Positions 11,806 to 20,771 of a DNA stretch of 64,000 nt are shown in pieces. The notes beneath the pieces are model-generated. The model saw only the letters and a program-made list of their open reading frames with translations, ran no database searches and was not told the DNA's origin. Source of the DNA: Acidovorax radicis (GTDB lineage: Bacteria > Pseudomonadota > Gammaproteobacteria > Burkholderiales > Burkholderiaceae_C); assembly GCF_020510705.1 (NCBI RefSeq), contig NZ_CP075184.1, forward strand, positions 2,480,001-2,544,000, read 5' to 3'. Numbering within the stretch: position 1 is the first letter of the stretch; each line of letters begins with the position of its first letter. The position numbers and the translations under genes are program-made.

Positions 11806-13275
11806 TCAGCGCAAATCTTGCGAAACCGGCGTTCCCAGCACGGGCTGGGATGACTCGGTGAGCCTGTTCAGCAAATCCATCGTCGCATAGCCATCTGCCG
11901 CCAGCCCCTCGCTTTGTTGGTAGCGCCGCAATCCCCCCCGGGTGGCAGGGCCGAGGACGCCATCCGGGTGGCCTGTATCGAACCCGCGTGCATTCAGCGC
12001 GGACTGCAGGGTCTGTATCTGCGCTTGCGATAGCGGCTCCAGGTCGCGGGGCCAGTCTGCAGCAATGGGGGCTCCGCCGCCGATTTGCTGCGCTAGCTGC
12101 GCCACACCCAGCGCATAGGTCAGCGCATTGTTGTAGCGCAGCAGCGTTCGAAAATTGTGTCCCACCAGAAATGCCGGCCCGCGCGCACCGGCGGGCGCAA
12201 CGATGGCGGTGCTGTCCAGTGCGGGCAATGGCTGTCCATCCATGGCCACCACGCCTTCAGCCGCCCACTTGCCAGAAGGCTGGCGCACACTCAGCTCCGC
12301 CCGCGCGTAATCAAAACCCGGTGGCAGCCGCACCTCACGCCCCCAAGGTTCCCCACGGCGCCAGCCTTCGCCTGCCAGGAAGGCCGCTGTGGATGCCGCC
12401 ACATCGGGGACACTGCCCCAGATGTCTCGATGGTCATCGCCGTCTGCATCCACCGCATGGGCCAAAAACACCGAGGGAAGAAACTGCGTGTGTCCCATGG
12501 CGCCGGCCCACGAGCCGATCATCCGTTCAGATGTGATGTCGCCCTGGTCGATGATGCGCAGCGCTGCCAGCAGCTCGCTCTGGGCCCATGACCGGCGGCG
12601 GCCCTCATAGGCCAGCGTGGCCAGGGCGTCCACGGTGCGGAACGTGCCGAAATTGCTGCCGTAGTTGCTCTCCATGCCCCATATCGCCGTGATCATTTCT
12701 GCGGGCACGCCATAGCGGTCGGCAGCCCCTTGCAGCGGTACCGCGTATTCGGCCAGCTTGGCGCGCCCTTGTGCGATGCGCTGTGCCGATACGGCGCTGT
12801 CGAGGTAGGCCCAGGGCGTGCGGGTGAATTCGGGCTGTGCGCCGTCCAGCTCCACCACGCGGGGTTGCCACTGCGCATTGGCCAGCACATTGCGCACCGT
12901 CTGGGGCTGGATGCCTGTCTGCAGTGCCTGTGCCATGAAGGAGGTCTTCCACGCCGTAAAGCCTGCGATGTGGTCCACCGCGGGGGCGGGCGTCGCGTTG
13001 GCAGCGGCTGCAATCTGGCGGGCGGCGTTTTGGGTGGGTGCTGGCGCAACGTGCGTGGCAGTGGGGGCGGGCGCATAGGATGCATCAGGTGCAACCGGCA
13101 CCCCCGCCGGTGGTGGGGTGGGCTCTGCGGCGGGGCGGCTGGCTGAGCCCGGGGCCGTGGCGCAGCCCACCAGCGTCAGCGTCACCATGAGGGCGCTGAC
13201 AGCGCTGAGGGCGCCGATCTGTCTGAATGTGAAGTGGCGCGTGGCGGAGCGATGTGTGGGGAAGGTACGAGGCAT
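11806..13275 (-). CDS. Lytic murein transglycosylase, MltB type (lipoprotein, PG-binding domain)
   Basis: This enzyme cleaves the MurNAc-GlcNAc bond of peptidoglycan with formation of 1,6-anhydro ends, acting at the inner face of the outer membrane. The 489-residue product has a hydrophobic signal and a lipobox-like LVGC with Cys38, then a Pro/Ala-rich linker to about residue 100. The GH103/SLT_2 catalytic domain follows, with WGMESNYGS carrying the probable catalytic Glu202. The last 75 residues form a PG_binding_1 domain (LQSALNARGFDTG ... YATMDLLNRL). Its product is like the B-type enzymes, but the C-terminal binding domain sets it apart from E. coli MltB. It is transcribed divergently from sbcB. 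Confidence 0.92.
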   Translation of the reverse strand: MPRTFPTHRSATRHFTFRQIGALSAVSALMVTLTLVGCATAPGSASRPAAEPTPPPAGVPVAPDASYAPAPTATHVAPAPTQNAARQIAAAANATPAPAVDHIAGFTAWKTSFMAQALQTGIQPQTVRNVLANAQWQPRVVELDGAQPEFTRTPWAYLDSAVSAQRIAQGRAKLAEYAVPLQGAADRYGVPAEMITAIWGMESNYGSNFGTFRTVDALATLAYEGRRRSWAQSELLAALRIIDQGDITSERMIGSWAGAMGHTQFLPSVFLAHAVDADGDDHRDIWGSVPDVAASTAAFLAGEGWRRGEPWGREVRLPPGFDYARAELSVRQPSGKWAAEGVVAMDGQPLPALDSTAIVAPAGARGPAFLVGHNFRTLLRYNNALTYALGVAQLAQQIGGGAPIAADWPRDLEPLSQAQIQTLQSALNARGFDTGHPDGVLGPATRGGLRRYQQSEGLAADGYATMDLLNRLTESSQPVLGTPVSQDLR

Positions 13276-13350
13276 GCGCTATTGTCCCGCGCGGCGGCGT
13301 GTCTGCCGCGCGGCAGGTGTATCACGGCGTGAAGCGAAATAGCGTGCTTT

Positions 13351-13410
13351 TTACTACTATTTTGATAGCTGTTGACGCTTGATATACAAGCGCCTGGGGT
13401 CAAAATGACA
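13351..13410 (+). repeat. Dispersed palindromic repeat, family A (copy 1)
   Basis: This is one of 13 copies in the window of an imperfect palindrome resembling ATAGCTGCTAGCGCTT plus a short loop plus AAGCGCTAGAGGCTATTTTT. This copy lies between the divergent mltB-type gene and sbcB. It is the only copy not placed after a stop codon. Confidence 0.75.
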
Positions 13411-13468
13411 CTAAATCAGGTTACATTTGCCGTATCGTTCTTGTCCCGCCCTCGTTGGCCCGTCGCCC

Positions 13469-14911
13469 ATGGCTTCCCACACCTTTCTCTGGCACGACTA
13501 CGAAACCTTTGGCGCCGACACCCGGCGCGACCGCCCCGCGCAGTTTGCCGCCATCCGCACCGACGCCGAACTCAATGAAATCGGCGCGCCGCTGATGATG
13601 TATTGCCAGCCGGCCAACGACTACCTGCCCGACCCGGCGTCGTGCCTCATCACCGGCATCACACCCCAGCTGTGCCTTGAAAAAGGCCTGCCAGAGCGGG
13701 ATTTCGCGAACCGTATCGAGTCCGAGTTCGCCCAGCCCGGCACCATCGGGGTGGGCTACAACACCATCCGGTTTGACGATGAGATCACGCGCTTCATGTT
13801 CTGGCGCAACCTCATTGATCCCTATGCGCGCGAGTGGCAGAACCAGTGCGGCCGCTGGGATCTGCTCGACGTGGTGCGCATGACGTACGCGCTGCGGCCT
13901 GACGGCATCACCTGGCCCACGAAAGACGACGGTGCACCCAGCTTCAAGCTCGAGCACCTCTCCAAAGCCAATGGCCTGCTGCACGAAGCCGCGCACGATG
14001 CCTTGTCAGACGTGCGGGCCACCATCGCATTGGCGCGCCTTATCCGCCAGCACAACGCCAAGCTGTTCGATTTTGCGCTGGCGCTGCACAAAAAGGACCG
14101 CGTCGCTACCGAATTGCGTCTGCCCGCCACCGCGGCCACCGCCCGGCCGTTTTTGCACGTGTCGGGCATGTTCCCCGTCGAGCGCGGCTGTCTGGGTGTG
14201 ATGTGGCCGCTGGCCAGCCACCCCACCAACAAGAACGAGCTGATTGCCTGGGACCTGGCGCACGACCCCAGCGAGCTAGCCACCCTCAACGTGGACGATA
14301 TCCGCCTGCGCATGTTCACCCGCGCAGCGGACTTGCCCGACGGCGTCACGCGCCTGCCCATCAAAACCATCCACCTGAACAAGTCGCCCATGGTGGTGGG
14401 CAATGTGAACACGCTCACCCCCGCGCTCGCGCAGCGCTGGGGCATTGATCTGGCGCAGGCGGCGCAGCATGCCGAGGTGGCGCGCAGCCTGCCCGACATG
14501 AGCGGCATCTGGCCCGCCGTGTTTGCGCGCCCCGCCGAGCCCGCGCCCGATGTGGACCTGGACTTGTACGGCGGTTTTGTGGGCAACAACGACCGGCGCC
14601 ATTTGAACGACCTGCGTGGCTTGAGCGGGGCCAAGCTGGCCACGGCCCGCACCGGCTTTGACGACCCGCGCCTGGCCGAGCTGGTGTGGCGCTACCGCGC
14701 CCGCAACTACCCCGAAACCCTGGCGCCCGAGGAGCAAGAGCGCTGGGACGCCCACCGCGCGGCTTGCCTGTTTGACGGCCAGGGGGGCGCACGCACGGTC
14801 GAGCAGCTCTTTTCCGAGATCGACGCGTTGTCGGAAACCGCAGACGAGCGCGCACAGGACATCCTTGGCGCCTTGTACGATTACGCCGAGCACGTTGCGC
14901 CGGAGAGATAA
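13469..14911 (+). CDS. sbcB: Exodeoxyribonuclease I
   Basis: Exonuclease I degrades single-stranded DNA 3' to 5' and acts in mismatch repair and recombination. The 480-residue protein opens with the DEDD-family ExoI motif FLWHDYETFG (acidic Asp10 and Glu12). Next come GYNTIRFDDEITRFMFWRN, a region typical of SbcB, and the third exonuclease motif HDALSDVRATIALA. The SH3-like and C-terminal helical domains follow, ending in LGALYDYAEHV. I chose the ATG at 13469 because the family begins with this short lead-in; an upstream in-frame start would add 14 non-conserved residues. A family B repeat begins directly at the stop codon. Confidence 0.96.
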   Translation: MASHTFLWHDYETFGADTRRDRPAQFAAIRTDAELNEIGAPLMMYCQPANDYLPDPASCLITGITPQLCLEKGLPERDFANRIESEFAQPGTIGVGYNTIRFDDEITRFMFWRNLIDPYAREWQNQCGRWDLLDVVRMTYALRPDGITWPTKDDGAPSFKLEHLSKANGLLHEAAHDALSDVRATIALARLIRQHNAKLFDFALALHKKDRVATELRLPATAATARPFLHVSGMFPVERGCLGVMWPLASHPTNKNELIAWDLAHDPSELATLNVDDIRLRMFTRAADLPDGVTRLPIKTIHLNKSPMVVGNVNTLTPALAQRWGIDLAQAAQHAEVARSLPDMSGIWPAVFARPAEPAPDVDLDLYGGFVGNNDRRHLNDLRGLSGAKLATARTGFDDPRLAELVWRYRARNYPETLAPEEQERWDAHRAACLFDGQGGARTVEQLFSEIDALSETADERAQDILGALYDYAEHVAPER

Positions 14912-14992
14912 CCCCTTGAGGCGCTGCACGCCTTCCCCCTCTCTCGCTTCGCGGGAAGGGGATGCACCCGGAGGCCTGGCAAAGCCAGTTCC
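14909..14992 (+). repeat. Dispersed GC-rich hairpin repeat, family B (copy 1)
   Basis: This starts within the sbcB stop codon and contains CCCCTTGAGGCGCTGCACGCC, then CTTCCCC and GGGAAGGGG arms around a short loop. The same arrangement occurs after the gene ending at 22231. GC-rich elements with these elements are common between genes in Comamonadaceae, from general knowledge. Confidence 0.65.
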
Positions 14993-15073
14993 ACAGGTGC
15001 GCTGGCATGGGGGCGTGCCAGTGTCCCTCGCCATGCCTTGCACGTAGACCAGTAGAAACTGCTGTAGATTTTT

Positions 15074-16324
15074 ATGACGACACCGCACAACCACCGTTTC
15101 ACCACCCAGATCGTGCATGCCGACCGCCTGGGCGGCGCCGAACAGGGCGCTATCCACAAGCCCGTCCACACCTCGGTGCAATACGGCTACGACCAGGTGG
15201 AAGACCTGATTGCCGTCTTTCAGGGCACCGCGAAAGGCGGTTTCAACTACGCCCGCCAAGGCACGCCCACCACGGCCGCGCTGGAAGGCAAGCTCACGCA
15301 GATGGAACAAGGGCAGGGCACCATCGTGTTCTCGACCGGCATGGCTGGCATCTGCGCCGTATTTCTGACGCTGCTGAAGGCGGGCGACCACCTGGTGGCC
15401 AGCCAGTTTGTCTTTGGCAACACCAACAGCGTGTTGGGCACGCTGGCCGATCTGGGCGTTGAAGTGACCACCGTCGATGCCACCGACGCAGCTCAGGTGG
15501 CGGCCGCCTTGCGCCCCAACACCCGCATGGTGTTTGTGGAGACCATTGCCAACCCTGGCACGCAGATCCCCGATCTGGAGGGCATCGGCACGCTGTGCCA
15601 GGAGCGCGGTGTGCTGTATGTGGTGGACAACACCGTGGCCTCTCCGTATCTGTTTCGCGCGGCCACGGTGGGCGCTGGCCTGGTGGTCAATTCGCTGACC
15701 AAGAGCATTGGCGGGCACGGCGATGCCTTGGGGGGCTCGGTCACGGACACGGGGCGGTTCGACTGGTCGGTTTATCCCAACATCTATGACCCCTACCGCA
15801 AGGGCGACCCCAAAGGCTGGGGACTGCAGCAATTGCGCAAGAAGGGTTTGCGTGACATGGGTGGCACGCTGTCATCCCAAGCAGCACACCAGTTGGCGGT
15901 GGGCGCCGAAACCTTGGCATTGCGCATGGACCGCACCAGCGCCACGGCACTGGTACTGGCCCAGTGGCTGGAGCAGCACCCTGCCATCGCCAGGGTGCTG
16001 TACCCCATGCTGCCGTCTCACCCGCAGCATGAGCGGGCGCGCAAACACCTCAAGGCCGGCTCCTGGCTGCTGTCGTTTGAGCTGCGCGATCCGGCGCAGT
16101 GCCTGGCCGTGTGCAACCGCCTGCGGTTGCCCATCAAGGCCACGGGCCTGGCCGACACCCGCACGCTCATCATCCCTGTGGCCCACACCATCTTTTGGGA
16201 GGCGGGCCCTGCGGTGCGCGCCACCATGGGCATTGCCGAAAGCATGATCCGCCTGTCGGTGGGGCTGGAGGAGGTGGAAGACCTGCTGGCAGATTTCGAG
16301 CAGGCCCTGGCCGATTGTTCCTAG
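15074..16324 (+). CDS. PLP-dependent trans-sulfuration enzyme (cystathionine gamma-synthase family)
   Basis: This is a 416-residue member of the Cys/Met metabolism PLP-dependent family (fold type I), which catalyses gamma-replacement or elimination on homoserine or cysteine derivatives. The YARQGTPTTAALE segment (phosphate binding by the neighbouring subunit), VFSTGMAGI, VVDNTVASPYLF and the Schiff-base motif NSLTKSIGGHGD with Lys210 are all present. The exact substrate cannot be read from the sequence. It could be a cystathionine gamma-synthase, O-acetylhomoserine sulfhydrylase or methionine gamma-lyase type. No clear Shine-Dalgarno is seen before the ATG. The kinase gene follows 43 bp downstream in the same direction, so the two may be co-transcribed. 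Confidence 0.9.
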   Translation: MTTPHNHRFTTQIVHADRLGGAEQGAIHKPVHTSVQYGYDQVEDLIAVFQGTAKGGFNYARQGTPTTAALEGKLTQMEQGQGTIVFSTGMAGICAVFLTLLKAGDHLVASQFVFGNTNSVLGTLADLGVEVTTVDATDAAQVAAALRPNTRMVFVETIANPGTQIPDLEGIGTLCQERGVLYVVDNTVASPYLFRAATVGAGLVVNSLTKSIGGHGDALGGSVTDTGRFDWSVYPNIYDPYRKGDPKGWGLQQLRKKGLRDMGGTLSSQAAHQLAVGAETLALRMDRTSATALVLAQWLEQHPAIARVLYPMLPSHPQHERARKHLKAGSWLLSFELRDPAQCLAVCNRLRLPIKATGLADTRTLIIPVAHTIFWEAGPAVRATMGIAESMIRLSVGLEEVEDLLADFEQALADCS

Positions 16325-16367
16325 CCGAACAGCGTTTCTTGTCCCTTCATCCTGATGGAGCCCGGCC

Positions 16368-17693
16368 ATGGTCAATCCCTCCTCGGCACCACCGGCCACT
16401 ATTGGCAAATACCGCATCGAACGGGAGCTGGGGCGGGGGGCGAGCGGGGTGGTTTATCTGGCGCTGGATGGCTTTCGGGGCCGCAGGGTAGCCATCAAGC
16501 AGACCCACGCGCACTTGCTGCAGCAGCCAGGCCAGGCCGAGCGCTACCGCAAGCTCCTGCACAATGAAGCGGCCTTGTCGGGGCGCTTGCGCCACCCCCA
16601 CATCGTGCGGTTGCTGGATGCCGATGAAGAGGCGCAGCCGCCCTATCTCGTGCTGGAGTATGTGGACGGTCGGCCGCTGTCAGACTTTGCCACGCCAGAC
16701 ACCCTGCTGCCGGTGTCCCAGGTGCTGGACATCGCCTTCAAGTGCGGCAATGCGCTCGAATACGCCCACCGCGAAGGCCTGGTGCACCGGGACATCAAAC
16801 CCGCCAACCTGTTGCTCGCGCGGGATGGCAACGTCAAGCTCACGGACTTTGGCGCCGCACTGTCGCTGCGCAGCGAGGCCACCCAACTGGCGGGCCTGGT
16901 GGGGTCACCCTCGTACATGTCGCCCGAGCAGGTGCGCGAACAAGATCTCACGCACCACAGCGACATGTTCTCCCTCGGGGTGGTGCTGTATGAGTTGCTC
17001 ACGGGCCGGCGGCCTTTTGATGGGGACTCCGACTTTGCCACGCTGTACCGTATCGGCCACGAGGAGCCCACCGCCCCCGGCCTGCTGCGCGCCTCGTTGC
17101 CGGCCGAGGTCGATGCTTTTGTGCTGCGCGCGCTGGCCAAGGCGCCACAAGAGCGCTTTGCGCAGTGGGAGGACTGGGCGAACGCCTTGATCGCCATCTC
17201 GCGCAGCCTGCCGCGCCAGAAATCGCAAGACACCGAGACCGAACGTTTTACGCGCTTGCGCGCACTGCCGTTCTTTGCCGGCTTTCACGATGTGGCGCTG
17301 TGGGAGTTGATGCGCCTGGGCCACTGGCGCCGCGTGCCACGCGGCACCGCGCTGATGAGCGAGGGCGCGGTGGGCGATTCGTTCTGCATCCTTATTGAGG
17401 GCCAGGTGGGCATTCACCGCCAGAACTGGCAGCTGTGCACGCTGGATGCGGGCGTGACCTTTGGTGAAATGACCTTTCTGCGCCCCGAATCCCCCGTGCG
17501 CACCGCCACCGCCGTGGCCGAGACCGAGGTGCTGGTGCTCAAGGTGCGCAACCCAGCATTGCGTGGTGCGTCCGAGGCCCTGCAGTCGTGTTTTGACAAG
17601 GCCTTCATCAAGCTGCTGGTGGGGCGCCTGGTGGCCACCAACGAGCAGGTGGCTGAATGGGATCTGGTGGCGGCACCGCCAATTCACTCTTGA
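16368..17693 (+). CDS. Ser/Thr protein kinase with C-terminal cyclic-nucleotide-binding domain
   Basis: The 441-residue protein combines a Hanks-type kinase (about residues 13-275) with a CAP_ED domain (about 300-420). Kinase motifs are complete: glycine loop GRGASG, Lys44 in VAIK, HRDIKPAN with catalytic Asp142, DFG (160-162) and an APE-like SPEQV. The regulatory half has the phosphate-binding cassette FGEMTFLRPESPVRTATA, which resembles the FGE...R(T/S)A pattern of functional cNMP sites. No membrane segment is predicted, so it is probably cytosolic, unlike PknB-type receptors. A cyclic nucleotide could control kinase activity, as in eukaryotic PKG; this is inference. A family A repeat begins immediately after the stop codon. 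Confidence 0.93.
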   Translation: MVNPSSAPPATIGKYRIERELGRGASGVVYLALDGFRGRRVAIKQTHAHLLQQPGQAERYRKLLHNEAALSGRLRHPHIVRLLDADEEAQPPYLVLEYVDGRPLSDFATPDTLLPVSQVLDIAFKCGNALEYAHREGLVHRDIKPANLLLARDGNVKLTDFGAALSLRSEATQLAGLVGSPSYMSPEQVREQDLTHHSDMFSLGVVLYELLTGRRPFDGDSDFATLYRIGHEEPTAPGLLRASLPAEVDAFVLRALAKAPQERFAQWEDWANALIAISRSLPRQKSQDTETERFTRLRALPFFAGFHDVALWELMRLGHWRRVPRGTALMSEGAVGDSFCILIEGQVGIHRQNWQLCTLDAGVTFGEMTFLRPESPVRTATAVAETEVLVLKVRNPALRGASEALQSCFDKAFIKLLVGRLVATNEQVAEWDLVAAPPIHS

Positions 17694-17749
17694 ATTGATA
17701 GCTGCTAGCGCTTGCCGCATAAGCGCTGGCGGGTATTTTCGTTCAAATA
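17694..17749 (+). repeat. Dispersed palindromic repeat, family A (copy 2)
   Basis: It begins at the base after the kinase stop codon, in the same orientation as the gene. The stem is TAGCGCTT / ATAAGCGCTGG and is followed by the TATTTTCGTT tract. Confidence 0.8.
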
Positions 17750-17901
17750 AATCGGCGCGTCGTGGGCTGCGGTCTCTTTGAATAGGCGCTTAAGACACGC
17801 GCGCTGGCATCCCGCTCGTGCAGGCCCATGCCATCGTCCATGCCATCGCGCCGATACTGCGCCGCATGCAGGCCCTTTTCGTGGCGGCGCCTTTGCAGAA
17901 T

Positions 17902-19131
17902 TCAGCCAAAAAACCAGTAGCAGACCCCAATGGCCGCCAGCACTCCCGCCAACTCGGCCACCAGCGCGCAGGGGATAGCGTGTCGCACGCGCTGGATGCC
18001 CACCGCTCCAAAGTACACGGCCAGCACGTAGAACGTGGTTTCGGTGCTCCCTTGCACGGTGGCGGCCACCAGGGCGGGGAAGCTGTCCACGCCATAGGTT
18101 TGCATGGTCTCGATCAGCATGGCGCGCGCAGCGCTGCCCGAAAACGGCTTGACCAATGCGGTGGGCATGGCGTCCACAAACCGGGTGTCCATGCCCACGT
18201 GTTCCACGCACCAGCGAATGCCGTCCAGCAAATACGCGAGGCCCCCCGACGCACGCAGCACGCCCACGGCACACAACATGGCCACCAGATAGGGGAGCAG
18301 GTTTTTGGCGACATCAAAACCTTCGCGAGCGCCTTCGATGAAGGCTTCGTACACGGCCACCTTGCGCCAAGCGCCTATCACCACAAACGCCAGAACGAGC
18401 GCAAAAAGGGTGAGGTTGCCCAGCAGCGATGACAGCTGTGCCAGCGCCGCGCCACTGATGGTGGAGAGCAGGGCCATGAACCCCGCCAGAAGCAGCCCCA
18501 CCGGCAGCAGATAAGCCAGCACTACGGGGCTGAGCAGTGGCAGCCGCTGGACCACCGCCACGCTGACCAGGCCGACCAGCGTGGACGCCGAGGTGGCCAG
18601 CAGGATCGGCAGGAACACCAGCGTGGGGTCGGGGGCGCCCTGTTGCATGCGGTACATGAAAATGGTCACCGGCAGCAGCGTGAGCGACGATGCGTTGAGC
18701 ACCAGAAAAAGGATCTGTGCGTTGGTGGCCGTTGCGGGCTCGGGGTTGAGCTCTTGCAGCGCTCGCATGGCCTTGAGGCCAATGGGCGTGGCTGCGTTGT
18801 CCAGCCCCAGGGCATTGGCGGCAAAGTTCAGCGTCATCAGGCCCAGCGCCGGATGGCCGCGGGGCACGCCGGGCATCAGCCGCGTGAAGAGGGGCGCCAG
18901 AGCCCGCGCCAGTGCGTTGACGATGCCGGCCTTTTCGGCGATGCGCAAAAACCCCAGCCACAGCGTCAGCGTGCCAAACAGCAGCACCATCACCTCGACC
19001 GACAGCTTGGCCATGCCAAAAAGGGCTTCGACCATGGCCGCAAAAACCTGGGCGTTGCCGCCCACCAGCCATTGCGCCAACGCTGCCACGGCGGCGACGA
19101 TAAAAAATCCCAGCCACAGGGTATTGAGCAT
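17902..19131 (-). CDS. SpmA-SpmB fusion, nucleoside-recognition (Gate) domain membrane protein
   Basis: This 409-residue polytopic inner-membrane protein carries two Gate/nucleoside-recognition domains. The first half resembles SpmA (GMAKLSVEVMVLLFGTLTLWLGFLRI, then NFAANALGLDNAATPIGLKAM). The second half resembles SpmB (YLVAMLCAVGVLRASGG ... TVQGSTETTFYVLAVYFG). In Bacillus the two are separate spore-maturation proteins. Fused versions are common in Gram-negative bacteria, where the transported substrate is not known. I took the ATG rather than the TTG one codon upstream. The gene is convergent with the kinase gene and divergent from the YebC paralogue. Confidence 0.88.
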   Translation of the reverse strand: MLNTLWLGFFIVAAVAALAQWLVGGNAQVFAAMVEALFGMAKLSVEVMVLLFGTLTLWLGFLRIAEKAGIVNALARALAPLFTRLMPGVPRGHPALGLMTLNFAANALGLDNAATPIGLKAMRALQELNPEPATATNAQILFLVLNASSLTLLPVTIFMYRMQQGAPDPTLVFLPILLATSASTLVGLVSVAVVQRLPLLSPVVLAYLLPVGLLLAGFMALLSTISGAALAQLSSLLGNLTLFALVLAFVVIGAWRKVAVYEAFIEGAREGFDVAKNLLPYLVAMLCAVGVLRASGGLAYLLDGIRWCVEHVGMDTRFVDAMPTALVKPFSGSAARAMLIETMQTYGVDSFPALVAATVQGSTETTFYVLAVYFGAVGIQRVRHAIPCALVAELAGVLAAIGVCYWFFG

Positions 19132-19492
19132 CAATCAGTTACCGGGTGAAGGCGAATAGGGGGAGGAAACAAGAACGCATTGCCTTTGAACAGGCTCTAA
19201 GGTTACCGCGCCCGGCGGGCAGGGCGGCGTGACGGTGTGACTTTGAGTAGGAAGAGGGGCCGAGATATAGGCCGACACATGGGTCGACACAGGGCAGCGA
19301 TGGCGGCAGGACGGTTTTCAGGCGCGGCTGGGGCCCAAACTGCCCACAGTGGTAATCTAGAGGGTTCGGTTCCATCGTGCCCGGCGCCCTTTTTGCGCCG
19401 GTTTTGTGCTTTTGCGCAGGCATGGTTCCGGTGATACATATCAAAAAACCGGCGCTTCGCAGCGCCAACACATTAAGGAAAAGAGATCCATC
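19132..19492. other. Intergenic region upstream of the YebC paralogue
   Basis: No gene is supported in these 361 bases. The last 50 bases hold a hairpin (GGCGCT / AGCGCC, 19451-19466) preceded by a run of A residues, then an AAGGAA ribosome binding site. Read on the minus strand the hairpin is followed by six T residues and would look like a terminator. No minus-strand gene lies immediately to its right. Confidence 0.6.
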
Positions 19493-20206
19493 ATGGGCGC
19501 ACAGTGGAAAGCAAAGGGCAAGGCGCTGGTCGCCGATGCCAGGGGCAAGCTGTTTGGCAAGCTGGTCAAGGAAATCACCGTCGCGGCGCGCGGCGGGGCT
19601 GATCCGGCCAGCAATTCCAAGTTGCGTCTGGTGGTGGAGCAGGCCCGCAAGGCGTCCATGCCCAAAGACACGCTCGAGCGTGCCATCAAAAAGGGTTCGG
19701 GCACGGGTGCCGATGCCGTGAGCTACGAGCGGGTGATCTACGAAGGTTTTGCGCCCCACCAGGTGGCCGTGATGGTCGAGTGCCTGACCGACAACGTCAA
19801 ACGCACGGCCCCCGAAATGCGCGTGTTGTTTCGCAAGGGGCAGTTGGGCACCTCGGGTTCGGTGGCCTGGGATTTTGACCATGTCGGCATCATCGAAGCC
19901 GAGCCTGCCGTGGCCGGTGCCGACCCTGAAGAAGCCGCTATCGAAGCCGGTGCGCAAGACTGCGAGCCGGGCGACGAAGAGGGCTACACCACGTTCTGGA
20001 CCGACCCGACCGAGCTCGACCTCGTCAGCCGCGCGTTGCCGGCGCATGGTTTTACGGTGTTGTCGGCCAAGCTGGGCTACAAGCCCAAAACCCCCGTCGA
20101 CCCCGCCAGCCTGAGCGCCGAACAGCTCGAAGAAGTCGAGAGCTTTCTGGCGGCCATCGACGGCAATGACGATGTGCAAAACGTTTATGTGAGCCTGGGC
20201 GGTTGA
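19493..20206 (+). CDS. YebC/TACO1 family protein (paralogue of the gene at 31708)
   Basis: YebC/TACO1 proteins act on the ribosome to ease translation of difficult sequences such as polyproline, or were earlier described as transcriptional regulators. The 237-residue product has the three-domain layout: [28 protein letters not shown], the [18 protein letters not shown] segment, and the C-terminal [15 protein letters not shown]. The N-terminus MGAQWK rather than MAGHSKW, and the longer acidic insert ([20 protein letters not shown]), mark it as the second (YeeN-like) paralogue rather than orthologous YebC. A TACO1-like ribosomal role is therefore only inferred. The start is set by the conserved N-terminus and an upstream AAGGAA. 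Confidence 0.9.
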   Translation: MGAQWKAKGKALVADARGKLFGKLVKEITVAARGGADPASNSKLRLVVEQARKASMPKDTLERAIKKGSGTGADAVSYERVIYEGFAPHQVAVMVECLTDNVKRTAPEMRVLFRKGQLGTSGSVAWDFDHVGIIEAEPAVAGADPEEAAIEAGAQDCEPGDEEGYTTFWTDPTELDLVSRALPAHGFTVLSAKLGYKPKTPVDPASLSAEQLEEVESFLAAIDGNDDVQNVYVSLGG

Positions 20207-20468
20207 CGAAAACGAAACACCACGGCCGCTTGCGGGCGCAGCGCACATCTGGGCGGGCGCCCGTGGGCCGTGGTGGTAACGATCGCCCCTGTGGCACGTC
20301 GCCTTCAGCTTCCGGCTCTTTCTCCTCTGGCGCTATCTCCTTTTTCTGCTGCTCCTCCAATTTCCACGCTCTTTCTACAGCCTCCGTACGTCCGACTTTC
20401 ATGCGCTTTAGCGCTTGGGGTTGTGCGCAAGGCCGGCCCTCAGACGGCGTTCACTCCTTCTTCATGCC

Positions 20469-20771
20469 ATGACTGCAGACCACTACGCCGCCCTCGGGGT
20501 GTCGGCCCATGCCACGCTGGCGGACATCAAGAAGGCGTTTCGCCAGAAAGCCTCGTTCTACCACCCCGACCGTAACGACGCCCACGACGCCGCGCTGCGC
20601 TTTCAGGCGGTGCAAAAGGCCTATGAAGTGCTGTCAGACGACACGGCACGGCAAGCCTACGACGACAACCGCCGCCGCAACCTGCTCGATGACCCGCTGC
20701 AGACTGCTCAAGAGATCTGGCAGACCTATTCCAGAAACATTCTTTCCTCATCTTCCTCTTCATCTCAGTGA
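20469..20771 (+). CDS. Small J-domain (DnaJ-like) co-chaperone
   Basis: A 100-residue protein that is almost only a J-domain. It has DHYAALGVSAHATLADIKKAFR for helices I and II, the catalytic HPD motif at residues 32-34 (YHPDRND), and a helix III/IV segment (ALRFQAVQKAYEVLSDDTARQAYD). J-domains stimulate the ATPase of an Hsp70 partner such as DnaK. The tail ends in a run of seven serines. No Gly/Phe region, zinc finger or client-binding domain is present, so substrate selection would need another protein. The stop codon overlaps the next start by four bases (GTGA), which suggests translational coupling with the unknown gene that follows. Confidence 0.93.
   Translation: MTADHYAALGVSAHATLADIKKAFRQKASFYHPDRNDAHDAALRFQAVQKAYEVLSDDTARQAYDDNRRRNLLDDPLQTAQEIWQTYSRNILSSSSSSSQ

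Noticed and set aside
14276..15832. Minus-strand open frame of 518 codons
   Set aside because: It covers the antisense of sbcB and the trans-sulfuration gene and has no domain; a shadow frame.
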